This document shows, piece after piece, positions 1-9,183 of a stretch of 64,000 bases of DNA. Numbering within the stretch: the first letter of the stretch is position 1; every line of letters starts with the position of its first letter. Under the pieces are notes generated by a model, which worked only from the letters and a program-made list of their open reading frames with translations, was not told where the DNA came from and made no database searches. Source of the stretch: Segatella copri (GTDB lineage: Bacteria; Bacteroidota; Bacteroidia; Bacteroidales; Bacteroidaceae); contig NZ_CP156891.1 of NCBI RefSeq assembly GCF_019249795.2, positions 1,444,001 to 1,508,000 on the forward strand, given 5' to 3'. Made by a program: the position numbers and the translations under genes.

Positions 1-331
1 ATTCTCCTATTGTTTTATAATTTTCAAGTAACGCATACCGAAAATAATTTATAGCATCGTTGTTCGGATCATTACCAAAGATAGACACTTTATCATAGCT
101 AATGAAAACTAATCGAAGGCATACAGACAGAACCAACTGAAATAAAAATGTCAATAACAATATGTTCTTTCCTTTATTTTTCAACATAAAAGAAGCATAT
201 CCAAATGAACTTAATGCTATCACTATTTGCATCACAATGGCATAAGTATCTATTTCTTCTTTATATCCTATGCACATGAAAAGCAAATAAAATAGCAAAA
301 ATATAACAAATGCCTTTTTAAAATACATCAT
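1..331 (-). CDS. Partial membrane protein, polysaccharide polymerase-like (N-terminus)
   Basis: An open frame starts at a double ATG (326-331) and runs off the left edge, giving about 110 residues without a stop. The reading is hydrophobic, with two likely membrane segments near residues 4-20 and 28-45 and another near 56-76. The stretch DPNNDAINYFRYA near the edge resembles EpsG/Wzy-type polymerases that polymerise repeat units in the inner membrane. It lies 32 bp downstream of the glycosyltransferase in the same direction, as expected for the polymerase of this locus. The family assignment is inferred from composition and context only. Confidence 0.5.
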   Translation of the reverse strand, partial: MMYFKKAFVIFLLFYLLFMCIGYKEEIDTYAIVMQIVIALSSFGYASFMLKNKGKNILLLTFLFQLVLSVCLRLVFISYDKVSIFGNDPNNDAINYFRYALLENYKTIGE

Positions 332-363
332 ATCATTTTTCTCTAAGAAAAGAATTTCTTGTT

Positions 364-1362
364 TTACATATTCTCGAAATATTTTGAAAGTTGTTCTGAA
401 TATTTGTGAGGATTAAAAAACTTATCCATCACGTTTCTGTATTCTTTTTCTAAATCATCAGGAGCTATGACATCATGCAAAGCCTTGTCGATAACAATAT
501 CCTTATCTGTATCTCCAAAACAATATAAATGTTCATATTCCTTAGCAATGTCAGCATAAGCCTTTATTGTATCAGTAAAAATTGGAACGACTCCATTTCC
601 CAAATAATTTGCTAGCTTAGTAGGAGTTGCCACTTGATTAATCATGTTATTATCACGTATCAAAAAACCAAACTTGCATTTAGCCAACACATCATCTACT
701 TCAGATTGAGGGACAGATTCTACAGAGAAGTTTTTTATGTCATATGTCTTAATGATTTTCTTAGCTTTTTCTAAATCAAAAGTATAGATTTTTAAGAATG
801 TATTAGGGTACTTTTCCTCTATTTCTTTATAAGTGTCCAATATCAAATTAAAGCCTTGATAAGCCTGAATTCCTCCTGCATAACAAAAGACATTATGCTC
901 ATACTTATCCGAAATATAAAAATTATCTCTATTAAACTCACTATTAAAGCATGGCATTACAAAAGCGTGCTTCAAATTCAAGTGATATTTCTTTTCATAA
1001 AATTCTACTTGATATTTTGAGACACAGATAGGAAACTTAACTTTCTTAAGAGAAAATTTCTCTGCCAAAGAGAACGCTAATCGACGTAATTTTGATCCTG
1101 TTCTCAAAAAATCCTCTTCTGGTACTATACCTTGATACCAATAAATAATATTTCTAAATCCCTTGAAAAAGAGATATACAAATGTATCAAACGAGGTAAT
1201 CAAGAAATAAGTATCTTTAGGTAATTTATTTACCTCTGGAGAATTGTGAGATTCTATTTCACAAACTTTATTACCATTAAGTTTTAAACCATTAAGTATT
1301 ATATTGTAATAATAGCCCGTTACTATACGGACATCCTTCTTAAAATAATATATTGTCTGCAT
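364..1362 (-). CDS. Glycosyltransferase, GT-B fold, capsule/O-antigen assembly
   Basis: A 332-residue protein probably transferring a sugar to the lipid-linked repeat unit at the inner membrane. The C-terminal half carries a GT4-like nucleotide-sugar site: a GGIQAYQGF loop near residue 163, then TPTKLANYLGNGVVPI near 247, which matches the usual SPtKl-EYLa-G-PVI pattern. The N-terminal half is more divergent, as is normal for acceptor-binding domains. It follows the deacetylase-like gene by 5 bp and precedes the polymerase-like frame, so it is an operon member. The donor and acceptor sugars cannot be told from sequence. AT-rich like the neighbouring variable genes. Confidence 0.75.
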   Translation of the reverse strand: MQTIYYFKKDVRIVTGYYYNIILNGLKLNGNKVCEIESHNSPEVNKLPKDTYFLITSFDTFVYLFFKGFRNIIYWYQGIVPEEDFLRTGSKLRRLAFSLAEKFSLKKVKFPICVSKYQVEFYEKKYHLNLKHAFVMPCFNSEFNRDNFYISDKYEHNVFCYAGGIQAYQGFNLILDTYKEIEEKYPNTFLKIYTFDLEKAKKIIKTYDIKNFSVESVPQSEVDDVLAKCKFGFLIRDNNMINQVATPTKLANYLGNGVVPIFTDTIKAYADIAKEYEHLYCFGDTDKDIVIDKALHDVIAPDDLEKEYRNVMDKFFNPHKYSEQLSKYFENM

Positions 1363-1367
1363 ATTTA

Positions 1368-2357
1368 TTACACTTTATTGACTAATTCTTTATATGTTAA
1401 AGATGTATATAACTTGGAAAACAAGCGAAAACACTGCTGTACACTAGGAGAATAATCTTTCGGATGGTCTATCAATGTTATTATCTTATGACCACAAAGA
1501 ATTGTGCTCATAAGAGCTGTAAAAGGAGAGATACGCGACATAGAGACCATTGACCAAGGATTTTTTTCCATAGGTGGTAAGTCATCTCTTTGATGAGTTC
1601 CATCCGTAACAGGAGTGGCTTTTTTTGTACAAATTCTATAAGTTTTATCTACCACCTTTAGCCAAAGAGAACGCTTGTAGGTACTAATTGGTACTTCAAG
1701 AAACTCACCATTCTCTTTGCTTATAAGAACATCATCATCAAAACGATAAGTATCTACCTCTTTCAAGAATTCCTTTCTGAAATCATAAAAAGAAGACTTA
1801 CTTTTATAATAAGCTCCATAAGCGACCGAAGAGTCTATCTTTAAGCCTACAGCCTGATAAGCCTTCTTTAATTTATCAAATGGCTGTACAGCCCATCCGC
1901 CTGCTCTAAATGCACAAATATCATAATGAGGATCTACAAATCTTGCAATTTCTGTCAATTTGTCCATCCCTTCTACAAACATTTGCATGATTTCTTCTTG
2001 CGAAAAAGAATTCAAACAATAATGACTATAGTCAGAAAAATCCCAAGTTCCATCGTTATTATACTTAGCATTCACCCAATGTGGATGAATATGTAATTCA
2101 ATGCGATGTCCTCTTCTCACGATATCCTGTAATTGAGAGACAATCAGATTATAATCAGAAATTGTACGCTGAGTAGATTGTAACTTCAGATATTTCAACA
2201 TCTGCCAATCTACAAAGAAATTTCCTTTCAACCCATATTTATCCATCCCATCAAGGAGTAAATTAGTTGGCTCTATCAAACTCTTACGAACTGTTCCTGA
2301 CTTATAACCAAAGAACAGTTCGTAATCGAAAGAAAGTATTATTTTTTTTCTAGGCAT
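1368..2357 (-). CDS. Polysaccharide deacetylase-like (NodB-fold) protein
   Basis: A 329-residue protein with NodB-type features: SFDYEL near residue 9, where the family has its catalytic and metal-binding Asp, a later HIHPHW motif near 92 supplying metal-binding histidines, and FRAGGWAVQPFDKL near 150 (motif 3-like). No signal peptide is visible, so it probably acts on a cytoplasmic or membrane-facing sugar intermediate. Its start overlaps the end of wecB by 8 bp, a translational-coupling arrangement. Members in capsule loci deacetylate or otherwise tailor N-acetyl sugars, which fits a neighbour that makes UDP-ManNAc. The substrate is not determinable here. Confidence 0.7.
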   Translation of the reverse strand: MPRKKIILSFDYELFFGYKSGTVRKSLIEPTNLLLDGMDKYGLKGNFFVDWQMLKYLKLQSTQRTISDYNLIVSQLQDIVRRGHRIELHIHPHWVNAKYNNDGTWDFSDYSHYCLNSFSQEEIMQMFVEGMDKLTEIARFVDPHYDICAFRAGGWAVQPFDKLKKAYQAVGLKIDSSVAYGAYYKSKSSFYDFRKEFLKEVDTYRFDDDVLISKENGEFLEVPISTYKRSLWLKVVDKTYRICTKKATPVTDGTHQRDDLPPMEKNPWSMVSMSRISPFTALMSTILCGHKIITLIDHPKDYSPSVQQCFRLFSKLYTSLTYKELVNKV

Positions 2358-3501
2358 TTCTTAGAGCATTAACAATTCTTCCACAAGCTTTACCATCTCC
2401 ATAAGGATTAACTGCCTTACTCATTTTTTCATAAGCTGTATCATCCTCAAGTAGTGTACTTACTTCATTAAAGATCTTATCATAGTCTGTACCAACAAGA
2501 TGAACAGTACCAGACTCTAGCGCTTCTGGACGTTCTGTGGTATCACGCATAACAAGAACTGGCTTGCCTAAACCAGGAGCCTCTTCCTGAATACCACCAG
2601 AGTCTGTAAGAACAATGGTTGACTTCTCCATCAAATAGACGAATTCGAGATATTGCAAAGGTTCAATGAAGAAAAAGTTTGGACGGGTTAAATCCTCGCC
2701 AAACACTTCATGGATAGGCTTACGAACATTTGGATTCAAATGCATTGGATAAACAAAATCAACATCTGGGTATTTCTCTGAAAGATCCTTCATGGCTGTT
2801 ACCATACGAATGAAACCTTCACCAAAGTTTTCACGACGATGACCAGTAATAAGAACAAGTTTCTTACCATCCTTCAGTCGCATTACGTCATACCCTGCCT
2901 TAGCAAGAATTTCTTCCTGTTCTTTAGCAAGAGCTATGTCGTTCTTCAGTTTTTCAACTACCATATGAAGGGCGTCTATTACAGTATTACCAGTAACAAC
3001 GATTTTACCATGAACTTTCTCTTCCAAAAGGTTCTTCTCAGAGAGAGGAGTTGGAGAGAAATTATATGTTGCAATACGCCCTGTAATCTGTCTATTCATC
3101 TCCTCTGGCCATGGTGAATAAATATTATGTGTACGGAGACCAGCCTCTACGTGACCAACTGGAATCTGAGCATAAAATGCAGCCAAAGCTCCAGCAGTGG
3201 ATGTTGTTGTATCACCATGAACGAGTACAACATCAGGACGGCACTCTTTAAAAACATCACGAAGTCCAGTAAGAACTCGCGCAGTAACATCTGTCAAATC
3301 CTGACCTTGCTTCATAATATTGAGGTCATAATCTGGCTTTACATCGAAAATAGTCAACACTTGATCTAACATTTCTCTATGCTGACCAGTAACACAAACT
3401 ATAGTTTCGAAATTCTTTGTATCCTTTTGGAATTCCTTAACCAATGGACACATTTTAATGGCCTCAGGACGAGTACCAAAAACCAACATAACTTTTTTCA
3501 T
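2350..3501 (-). CDS. wecB: UDP-N-acetylglucosamine 2-epimerase (non-hydrolysing)
   Basis: Interconverts UDP-GlcNAc and UDP-ManNAc in the cytoplasm, supplying ManNAc-type sugars to the surface polysaccharide. The 383-residue length is typical. Family motifs are clear: GTRPEAIKMCPL at residue 9, VHGDTTTSTAGALAAFY near 95, HVEAGLRTHNIYSPWPEEMNR near 117, TGHRRENFGEG near 219, and SGGIQEEA near 302. More GC-rich and more conserved than its left neighbours. It is the first intact gene downstream of the 18-bp inverted-repeat copy at 3675, so it may be read through from upstream. Confident assignment. Confidence 0.95.
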   Translation of the reverse strand: MKKVMLVFGTRPEAIKMCPLVKEFQKDTKNFETIVCVTGQHREMLDQVLTIFDVKPDYDLNIMKQGQDLTDVTARVLTGLRDVFKECRPDVVLVHGDTTTSTAGALAAFYAQIPVGHVEAGLRTHNIYSPWPEEMNRQITGRIATYNFSPTPLSEKNLLEEKVHGKIVVTGNTVIDALHMVVEKLKNDIALAKEQEEILAKAGYDVMRLKDGKKLVLITGHRRENFGEGFIRMVTAMKDLSEKYPDVDFVYPMHLNPNVRKPIHEVFGEDLTRPNFFFIEPLQYLEFVYLMEKSTIVLTDSGGIQEEAPGLGKPVLVMRDTTERPEALESGTVHLVGTDYDKIFNEVSTLLEDDTAYEKMSKAVNPYGDGKACGRIVNALRNA

Positions 3502-3674
3502 AAAAACTTTTTATTTTTGAAATATTCTTTCATAATAGCATAAACTTCTTTTAAAGATTCATTTATGAGATATAAATGTCAATTCTATATAAAAAGAAGC
3601 AAAAGTGAACCCACCCAACAATTACTCAGCATACAAATTATTCAGACAGTAAACAGGTATTAGGGCTGTTAAAG

Positions 3675-3705
3675 TACTGAGCCCACTTTAAAAAGGGGCT
3701 CAGTA
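3675..3705. repeat. 18-bp inverted-repeat copy (left) with local hairpin
   Basis: Positions 3675-3692 read TACTGAGCCCACTTTAAA. The exact reverse complement occurs at 7473-7490. The same sequence also makes a local hairpin: TACTGAGCCC at 3675-3684 pairs with GGGCTCAGTA at 3696-3705 over an 11-nt loop. No T-run follows on either strand, so it is not a typical terminator. Together the two copies bracket the pyruvyltransferase, 260-aa and flippase genes. The rest of the 266-bp gap 3502-3767 shows nothing else I can name. Confidence 0.7.
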
Positions 3706-3767
3706 AGATAAGATAATTTCCTTTTTTTCTAAACATTGTTTATCTATAATCTAGTTGAAGTCACAAC

Positions 3768-4892
3768 CTATTTACTATATCTTAATGAAGTTTCCAGGAA
3801 GCAATAAGATTTGTCTCTCAAGGAGTTTACCCTCTCTTGTACATTATCCCAATTGATGGGTCTACCTGCAACCACCAAAGCTTCATCCTTGTTAAATACC
3901 AAACGATCAGCCAACCCTAACCCTTTTAATAAAGATTCAAAGCGAGACAAGCCGCGCTTTTTATTACCAATAACAACAAAATCTCGCTGGAATATAATGC
4001 TAAACACCATTGCGTGAAAAGAATCTACCACCATAAACTTGCCAGCAATAAAGCCTGCCAACCACTTTTCAACAGAAGGCGCTATTCTATCTTTTACAGA
4101 TGCATTCGCATCTTCTGTTTTTGTATTGATATAGTTTACAGCTAAATGCATTTGCGATGCTATCAGATTGGCAATTGCTTCTTTTTCATCTGTTCTATCA
4201 AGAAAATAGCATTGACAAAATGATTCTCTCTCGGGAATTACCTTTATTAAGTCATAATAGAATTGTTGAGTATGCAATAATGTTGGATCCAAGACATGCA
4301 TAGCGTCAACATTCAGATATTTTTCGCATAGCGAAACTCCACTATCCTCTCTAACAGACAAAGCAGAAAATCTACTGGCAAGAGATTTACATCTTTCTGT
4401 TTGACCTTCAGAATATTCCCATTCATCTGTTCCAAATGATGGAGCATAAGCTACTTTAAGAATATCATACGATTCTGCGAAATCAAGCCAATAATCCATC
4501 ACATTAGGAACGTATTTTGGACGCCAAGTCTGATCAGAGCCAACCACAATTGCTTGAAAATGCCCTGCCGCCATTACCTTTTGTAACTCTAAAGAGGAAT
4601 GTACAGATATAATATCTTTTCTAAATCTGTCAATAAAGTGCTGCTGCTCTGCCATGATTATCATTGGAAATTGATTACGATAAAATATATCGCCTTTATA
4701 TCCAAAGAGAAGTTTCTTAATTAACCTTTTCAATATAGTTATACCACATTGAAAAAAAGGCATTCGTTCTGGTTGCCTATCCAAAACAGTTACTTCACAA
4801 CCCAATTCTTTCAATTTGGAATATAAAGCATATGTCTGTAATAGGCATCCATGACTATAATGTATAGGAAAAACTAATAATGCTACTTTCAT
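3768..4892 (-). CDS. Polysaccharide pyruvyl transferase family protein
   Basis: About 374 residues from the ATG at 4892, which sits one base after the upstream stop codon. An ATG at 4907 is in frame but would overlap the upstream gene. Family members add pyruvate ketals, or occasionally other groups, to polysaccharide sugars. The hallmark VVGSDQTWRPKY lies near residue 115 of this start, with SVREDSGV near 190 and a later FVVDSFHAMVFSIIF motif near 285 (the SFHa active-site region). It follows the 260-aa gene directly. It is the last gene of the block bracketed by the 18-bp inverted repeats. Confidence 0.8.
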   Translation of the reverse strand: MKVALLVFPIHYSHGCLLQTYALYSKLKELGCEVTVLDRQPERMPFFQCGITILKRLIKKLLFGYKGDIFYRNQFPMIIMAEQQHFIDRFRKDIISVHSSLELQKVMAAGHFQAIVVGSDQTWRPKYVPNVMDYWLDFAESYDILKVAYAPSFGTDEWEYSEGQTERCKSLASRFSALSVREDSGVSLCEKYLNVDAMHVLDPTLLHTQQFYYDLIKVIPERESFCQCYFLDRTDEKEAIANLIASQMHLAVNYINTKTEDANASVKDRIAPSVEKWLAGFIAGKFMVVDSFHAMVFSIIFQRDFVVIGNKKRGLSRFESLLKGLGLADRLVFNKDEALVVAGRPINWDNVQERVNSLRDKSYCFLETSLRYSK

Positions 4893-4893
4893 G

Positions 4894-5676
4894 TTATGAA
4901 ATACCATAAAGACTTAAATTTATTATTTCAACATCTATATTACTTTTTTTATCGTCCCATAAAACCACAGCAAGTTCACCATTTTCATTAGAGTATTGAG
5001 TATCATGTATTACCATCAGAGAATTGCCATCTATAGAAAAACCATAAAAGCCATCCAAACATATTAATGACATTTCATAGACTCTTCCTATCTCTAAATT
5101 AAATGGAATTTGAGAAATCGGACTTGAAAAAAAACCGTTTGTTACAATCTCAGAAACTAACGTAGTGCCATCCACTATTCGAAATCTTAATCTCTCAAAT
5201 AGTGATTTATGTCTAAACGCCAACTGAAATTCCTTAAAAATAGAATTAAACTTGACATGTATATCAAGACGAACATTAGAGAATTTATGGTTGAATGTTG
5301 TAAGATATATCCAATCATTGAAGATTCCACTGCTTATCAGTTTTATATGTTTATCAGAAGTTATCTGTACCTTTTTTGTTTCTTGCAATATGGAATTAAA
5401 TTCTCGTTTTTCACCAGAATACAACCCTATTGAATGCAATAACATAAAAATTTTCAGATATACAACTTGATTCCAAGTTTCATCTTTATAATCTAAAATC
5501 GGAACAAAATTCGTAATATCATATAATTTATGCCACAAAGTTATATCATTATTATATAATGAAAACGGCTCAACAGACACATACCTTTGTTTCAGTTTAT
5601 TTTCTATTCTCTTTTGACGAATGCGCCTATTCATACTAACTAGTATGTCTATAAAACGAGATAAATTATTTTTCAT
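4894..5676 (-). CDS. Hypothetical 260-aa protein in polysaccharide block
   Basis: I do not recognise this protein. The first 35 residues are strongly basic (RRIRQKRIENKLKQR), with no signal peptide or membrane segment. From about residue 110 the sequence is rich in short beta-like stretches (FNDWIYLTTFNHKF, VRLDIHVKF, GFYGFSIDGNSLM, NGELAVVLWDDK). That resembles a jelly-roll or concanavalin-like carbohydrate-binding fold, but this is only an inference from composition. It is tightly coupled to the pyruvyltransferase gene and AT-rich, like horizontally acquired capsule genes. It might modify or bind the repeat unit. Confidence 0.55.
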   Translation of the reverse strand: MKNNLSRFIDILVSMNRRIRQKRIENKLKQRYVSVEPFSLYNNDITLWHKLYDITNFVPILDYKDETWNQVVYLKIFMLLHSIGLYSGEKREFNSILQETKKVQITSDKHIKLISSGIFNDWIYLTTFNHKFSNVRLDIHVKFNSIFKEFQLAFRHKSLFERLRFRIVDGTTLVSEIVTNGFFSSPISQIPFNLEIGRVYEMSLICLDGFYGFSIDGNSLMVIHDTQYSNENGELAVVLWDDKKSNIDVEIINLSLYGIS

Positions 5677-5872
5677 ATTTTCAGAATATTTACTTGGTTC
5701 ATAATTTTAAGCCACCAGAACTAATTGCTATTAGACATCTATTATAATGACTACTTCAAACACTTAATGTCTAGATTTAACTCACATTATATTCACAAAA
5801 TTCTTCATTTTGCATAGGATATATTTGAAAACAATCCTCACATCCACAATATAGTCATTTGTTTTATATCAA

Positions 5873-7399
5873 TCATTTTATAAATTTATTTACGAAAGTT
5901 TTAGCCTTATCAAGCATAAATTTACGTTCTTCTACATCTAGTCCAAAGAGATAGCATGAAAACAACGTGGTTATAAACATCAGAATAATCTGGAATATTC
6001 TCACATAAGCATCAGTATGCATCAGTGCGATTATTAATCCGAAGACAATTGACATCACAAGAACTTTTACTATAGGATAGCATACCTTTATGCTATATTC
6101 GCATAAGGACAAAGATATCATAGGTCTTACTACTATAAGCCTAACAATACAAGACAAAAGTATTATTAAAAAATTAACTATATAAACAGAACTTGCTTCA
6201 CATCCAAGCTTTAACGCAACATAGGATACCGGTAAAATCAGTAACAAAATACCACCAACCAAACTTTGATACTTTTTGACTCGACCTGTTGCAGCTGCAG
6301 CAATAGCGATTGGCTGTGCCGTGGAGTTTACAAGAATCGTACAAAGCATAATCTTCACAAAAGAAGAGGTATATTCAGGCACATTACTAAGCCATAACTT
6401 TAGTACATAATCTGCAGAAAAGAAAAGCGGCAATGCAAATATCAACACCAAATAAAATGAAAATTTTGATGTTCTAAATAACAACGAATGCATCTCGCTG
6501 ATATTGCCCGTAGCATATTTTTTTGTAATTTGCGGATTTACTGCCATTTGGAAATTTGTGGAGAACTGATTTAAAGCAGCTTCAACCTGAGTACAAATTG
6601 CACGCGCTGCATTCACTGTCGGTCCAAAGAATACATTTAATAATAGGTTCAACCCCTGGCTATAAAAAGTACCTGCAAGACCACCAAAGAGATTCCATCC
6701 CGCAAAAGAGCCTATTTCTTTGAACAGTTCCTTATTCCAATATAAACTTAATTTTGATTCCTTAAAATGCCTTATACAATACTTTGAATATATACACCTT
6801 ATAACAAACTGTACAAGTGCCATTAATATAGCAAAGACAATAAGTTTATCATATTCAAATACCAATAACAGATAAACAATAGCCAAACGTAAGGAGACTT
6901 CAATAGTTGAAATATATGCAAAAGCTTTCATGCGCTCATGCGCTATAATCACAGCATTATATGGAACGCTCATTATTTGAAGTACCATAACTACTATAGA
7001 TAACTGAAAAACCCAATGAGCAGCTACTATACGATCATTTGGTATTATCATTTTTTCATGCATAAACCAGATTCCTATCGTTTCAGAAATTGCAACTATT
7101 ATTAAAGAGGCAAGTAATAATATCTGGCTACTAACCACAAAAACACGCTGCAATTTTACATAATCACCAATTCCCAAATAATAAGTAAGATAACGCTGAA
7201 TGGATGTATTTAATGCACCTTGAAGAAATGAAAGCATCATAACAACACCACCAACGACATTATATATACCGAAATCAACAACGCCTAAAACCTGAAGCAA
7301 TGCTCTAGATGTATATAATGATACGATCATCATCAGTATCATTCTTATATATAACATCAGCGTATTCTTTACAATTCTTTTATTTTCAATTTTTTCCAC
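5873..7399 (-). CDS. Wzx-type oligosaccharide flippase
   Basis: A 508-residue polytopic membrane protein of the MOP/polysaccharide-transport superfamily that moves lipid-linked repeat units across the inner membrane. The N-terminus has the usual Bacteroidales pattern NKRIVKNTLMLYIRM followed by SLYTSRALL and DFGIYNVVGG (residues 7-52). About a dozen to fourteen hydrophobic helices follow, with SVPYNAVIIAHERMKAFAY near 143. It is intact, unlike two broken copies of a related flippase 5' end at 9395-9536 and 13082-13303. The 196-bp gap before the next gene has no obvious feature. High confidence in family, none in substrate. Confidence 0.9.
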   Translation of the reverse strand: MEKIENKRIVKNTLMLYIRMILMMIVSLYTSRALLQVLGVVDFGIYNVVGGVVMMLSFLQGALNTSIQRYLTYYLGIGDYVKLQRVFVVSSQILLLASLIIVAISETIGIWFMHEKMIIPNDRIVAAHWVFQLSIVVMVLQIMSVPYNAVIIAHERMKAFAYISTIEVSLRLAIVYLLLVFEYDKLIVFAILMALVQFVIRCIYSKYCIRHFKESKLSLYWNKELFKEIGSFAGWNLFGGLAGTFYSQGLNLLLNVFFGPTVNAARAICTQVEAALNQFSTNFQMAVNPQITKKYATGNISEMHSLLFRTSKFSFYLVLIFALPLFFSADYVLKLWLSNVPEYTSSFVKIMLCTILVNSTAQPIAIAAAATGRVKKYQSLVGGILLLILPVSYVALKLGCEASSVYIVNFLIILLSCIVRLIVVRPMISLSLCEYSIKVCYPIVKVLVMSIVFGLIIALMHTDAYVRIFQIILMFITTLFSCYLFGLDVEERKFMLDKAKTFVNKFIK

Positions 7400-7472
7400 T
7401 ATATGAAATAATATTCTTATTACAAATTCTAAAATATCCTATTCTTGTCCCTACTTTTAAAAGTAAGGCCTG

Positions 7473-7490
7473 TTTAAAGTGGGCTCAGTA
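7473..7490. repeat. 18-bp inverted-repeat copy (right), inside rfbC stop region
   Basis: TTTAAAGTGGGCTCAGTA, the exact reverse complement of 3675-3692. On the minus strand it encodes the last residues of RfbC (LSPL) and its stop codon, so the end of that gene lies inside the repeat. The 3.8-kb block between the two copies holds three polysaccharide genes. It could be an old recombination or mobile-element end. No transposase is present between the copies. Confidence 0.7.
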
Positions 7491-8076
7491 GTTTATACAA
7501 GTTCTCTTTTATATCGAATGGAGAATCGAAGTCCTTCAGTATGGCATGCTTCGTATCTTTCTCTGAGAGATTGGCATGCTCTGTTGGAATCTTCCAATCG
7601 ATACCGAGAGTATCATCAAGGATGCTGATACCACCATCGGCTTCTGGATGATAGAACTCATCGCACTTGTATTGGAAGACTGCTGTTTCTGAGAGGACTG
7701 CGAAACCATGGGCAAACCCCTTTGGGATGAAGAACTGGCGATGATTGTCTTCTGTCAGTTCTACTGCCACATGCTTGCCATAAGTTGGTGAGCCTTTGCG
7801 AATATCTACTGCTACATCGAGGACTCTACCCTTTACGCAGCGTACCAACTTGCTCTGGGTATATGGTGGGCGCTGGAAGTGCAAGCCTCGCATTACGCCA
7901 TAGCTGCTCATAGACTCGTTATCTTGGCAGAAGTGGACACTGTGTCCCAGGATTGGGGCAACCTTCTCTTCAAACTCATGCTCGCTGAAGCTCTCGAAGA
8001 AGTAGCCACGAGCATCACGGAATAGGCGTGGTTCTATAATGAGTACGCCATCTATATCAGTTTTGATTATATTCAT
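7474..8076 (-). CDS. rfbC: dTDP-4-dehydrorhamnose 3,5-epimerase
   Basis: Third step of dTDP-L-rhamnose synthesis: epimerises dTDP-4-keto-6-deoxyglucose at C3 and C5. The 200-residue protein has the standard cupin motifs: ARGYFFESF near residue 22, GVMRGLHFQRPPY near 59 with the catalytic His, KGRVLDVAVDIRKGSPTYG near 85, and PKGFAHGFAVLSE near 117. It follows rfbA by 6 bp. rfbB and rfbD are not in the window, so rhamnose synthesis would need copies elsewhere. The final codons and stop fall in the 18-bp inverted repeat, so the native C-terminus may have been altered slightly. GC content is higher than in the neighbouring variable genes. Confidence 0.95.
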   Translation of the reverse strand: MNIIKTDIDGVLIIEPRLFRDARGYFFESFSEHEFEEKVAPILGHSVHFCQDNESMSSYGVMRGLHFQRPPYTQSKLVRCVKGRVLDVAVDIRKGSPTYGKHVAVELTEDNHRQFFIPKGFAHGFAVLSETAVFQYKCDEFYHPEADGGISILDDTLGIDWKIPTEHANLSEKDTKHAILKDFDSPFDIKENLYKLLSPL

Positions 8077-8082
8077 TGTTTT

Positions 8083-8991
8083 CTAATATTCTAAATTCTT
8101 TTTTAATGTTTGTTCTTTCTCTTCAAGTATTGAAAGGAGATACTTGCCATAGTCATTCTTCAACATAGGCTGAGCATTCTCTCTCAACTGTTCTGCGGTA
8201 ATCCAACCTTGACGGTATGCAATACCTTCCAAGCAAGCTACCTTCAAACCCTGTCGCTTTTCTAAAACTTCAATAAAGGTTGATGCTTCAGAAAGGGAAT
8301 CATGAGTTCCGGTATCGAGCCAGGCAAATCCCCTAGCCATGGTCTGAACCTTCAGCTGCTTATCCTTCAGGAACTCCTGGTTTACGGTGGTGATTTCCAA
8401 TTCACCACGAGCAGAAGGCTTGATATGCTTAGCTACATCTACCACCTTGTTAGGATAGAAATACAAGCCTACCACTGCATAGTTGCTCTTAGGATGCTGA
8501 GGCTTCTCTTCAATGCTGAGGCAATTGCCTTGCTCATCAAACTCTGCGACACCATAGCGCTCAGGATCACTTACACGATAGCCAAAAACGGTAGCCTTGT
8601 TGTTCTGTTCAGCATCTACTACTGCCTGATGCAGCATCTGGTTCAAACCAGCACCATAGAAGATGTTGTCTCCCAAAACAAGGCAAGCAGAATCATTACC
8701 GATGAACTTCTCACCGATGATGAATGCCTGTGCCAAGCCATCAGGTGATGGCTGCTCTGCATACTCAAACTTCACACCTAACTGACTTCCATCGCCTAAG
8801 AGGCGCTTGAAGCCTGGTAAATCAAATGGTGTTGAAATAATGAGTATCTCACGGATACCTGCCAACATCAATACTGATATTGGGTAATATATCATCGGCT
8901 TATCAAAGATTGGTATCAGCTGCTTGCTGATTCCCTTTGTGATAGGGTACAAGCGGGTACCGCTACCACCTGCTAATACTATTCCTTTCAT
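8083..8991 (-). CDS. rfbA: Glucose-1-phosphate thymidylyltransferase
   Basis: First step of dTDP-sugar synthesis: glucose-1-phosphate plus dTTP gives dTDP-glucose. The 302-residue length is normal. The nucleotidyltransferase signature [16 protein letters not shown] opens the protein, followed by [26 protein letters not shown] near 107, and [19 protein letters not shown] near 161. It is cotranscribed with rfbC. Immediately upstream is a wreck of manC and ugd fragments, so its original promoter may be lost and it probably depends on read-through from the right. Confident assignment. Confidence 0.96.
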   Translation of the reverse strand: MKGIVLAGGSGTRLYPITKGISKQLIPIFDKPMIYYPISVLMLAGIREILIISTPFDLPGFKRLLGDGSQLGVKFEYAEQPSPDGLAQAFIIGEKFIGNDSACLVLGDNIFYGAGLNQMLHQAVVDAEQNNKATVFGYRVSDPERYGVAEFDEQGNCLSIEEKPQHPKSNYAVVGLYFYPNKVVDVAKHIKPSARGELEITTVNQEFLKDKQLKVQTMARGFAWLDTGTHDSLSEASTFIEVLEKRQGLKVACLEGIAYRQGWITAEQLRENAQPMLKNDYGKYLLSILEEKEQTLKKNLEY

Positions 8992-9004
8992 GAAATGATA
9001 TTAA

Positions 9005-9183
9005 TTATTTCCCAAACTCCTTAATTCGTTGTTCTTCCTTCAAAGAGCAGACAAGCAGTTGCCATTCTTCTCGGCTTCGATATAGCCATCCAAGCCTTGA
9101 ACTACCACCTTACTTTCATCGTCTGCATAAACCACGCAGTTCTTGCATTCATACAATCGGATGTCCTTGCCTACGCTGCGGCG
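9005..9183 (-). pseudogene. manC 3'-end remnant (mannose-1-phosphate guanylyltransferase)
   Basis: The minus strand reads [16 protein letters not shown], then ADDESKVVVQGLDGYI, the C-terminal beta-helix of ManC. Near 9050 one base is missing: the frame must shift to continue LLVCSLKEEQRIKEFGK, ending with a stop at 9005. Only about the last 60 codons remain and no start is present. It is fused directly to the 5' end of ugd at about 9175-9188. It is a recombination scar that documents loss of GDP-mannose and UDP-glucuronate genes from this locus. Confidence 0.75.

Noticed and set aside
3675..3705. Rho-independent terminator after the pyruvyltransferase gene
   Set aside because: The hairpin is perfect but no T-run follows on either strand, and the same sequence recurs inverted at 7473, so a repeat is the better reading.
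3675..7490. Complete insertion sequence
   Set aside because: Inverted ends are present but the interior encodes only polysaccharide genes and no transposase. Target duplications were not found.
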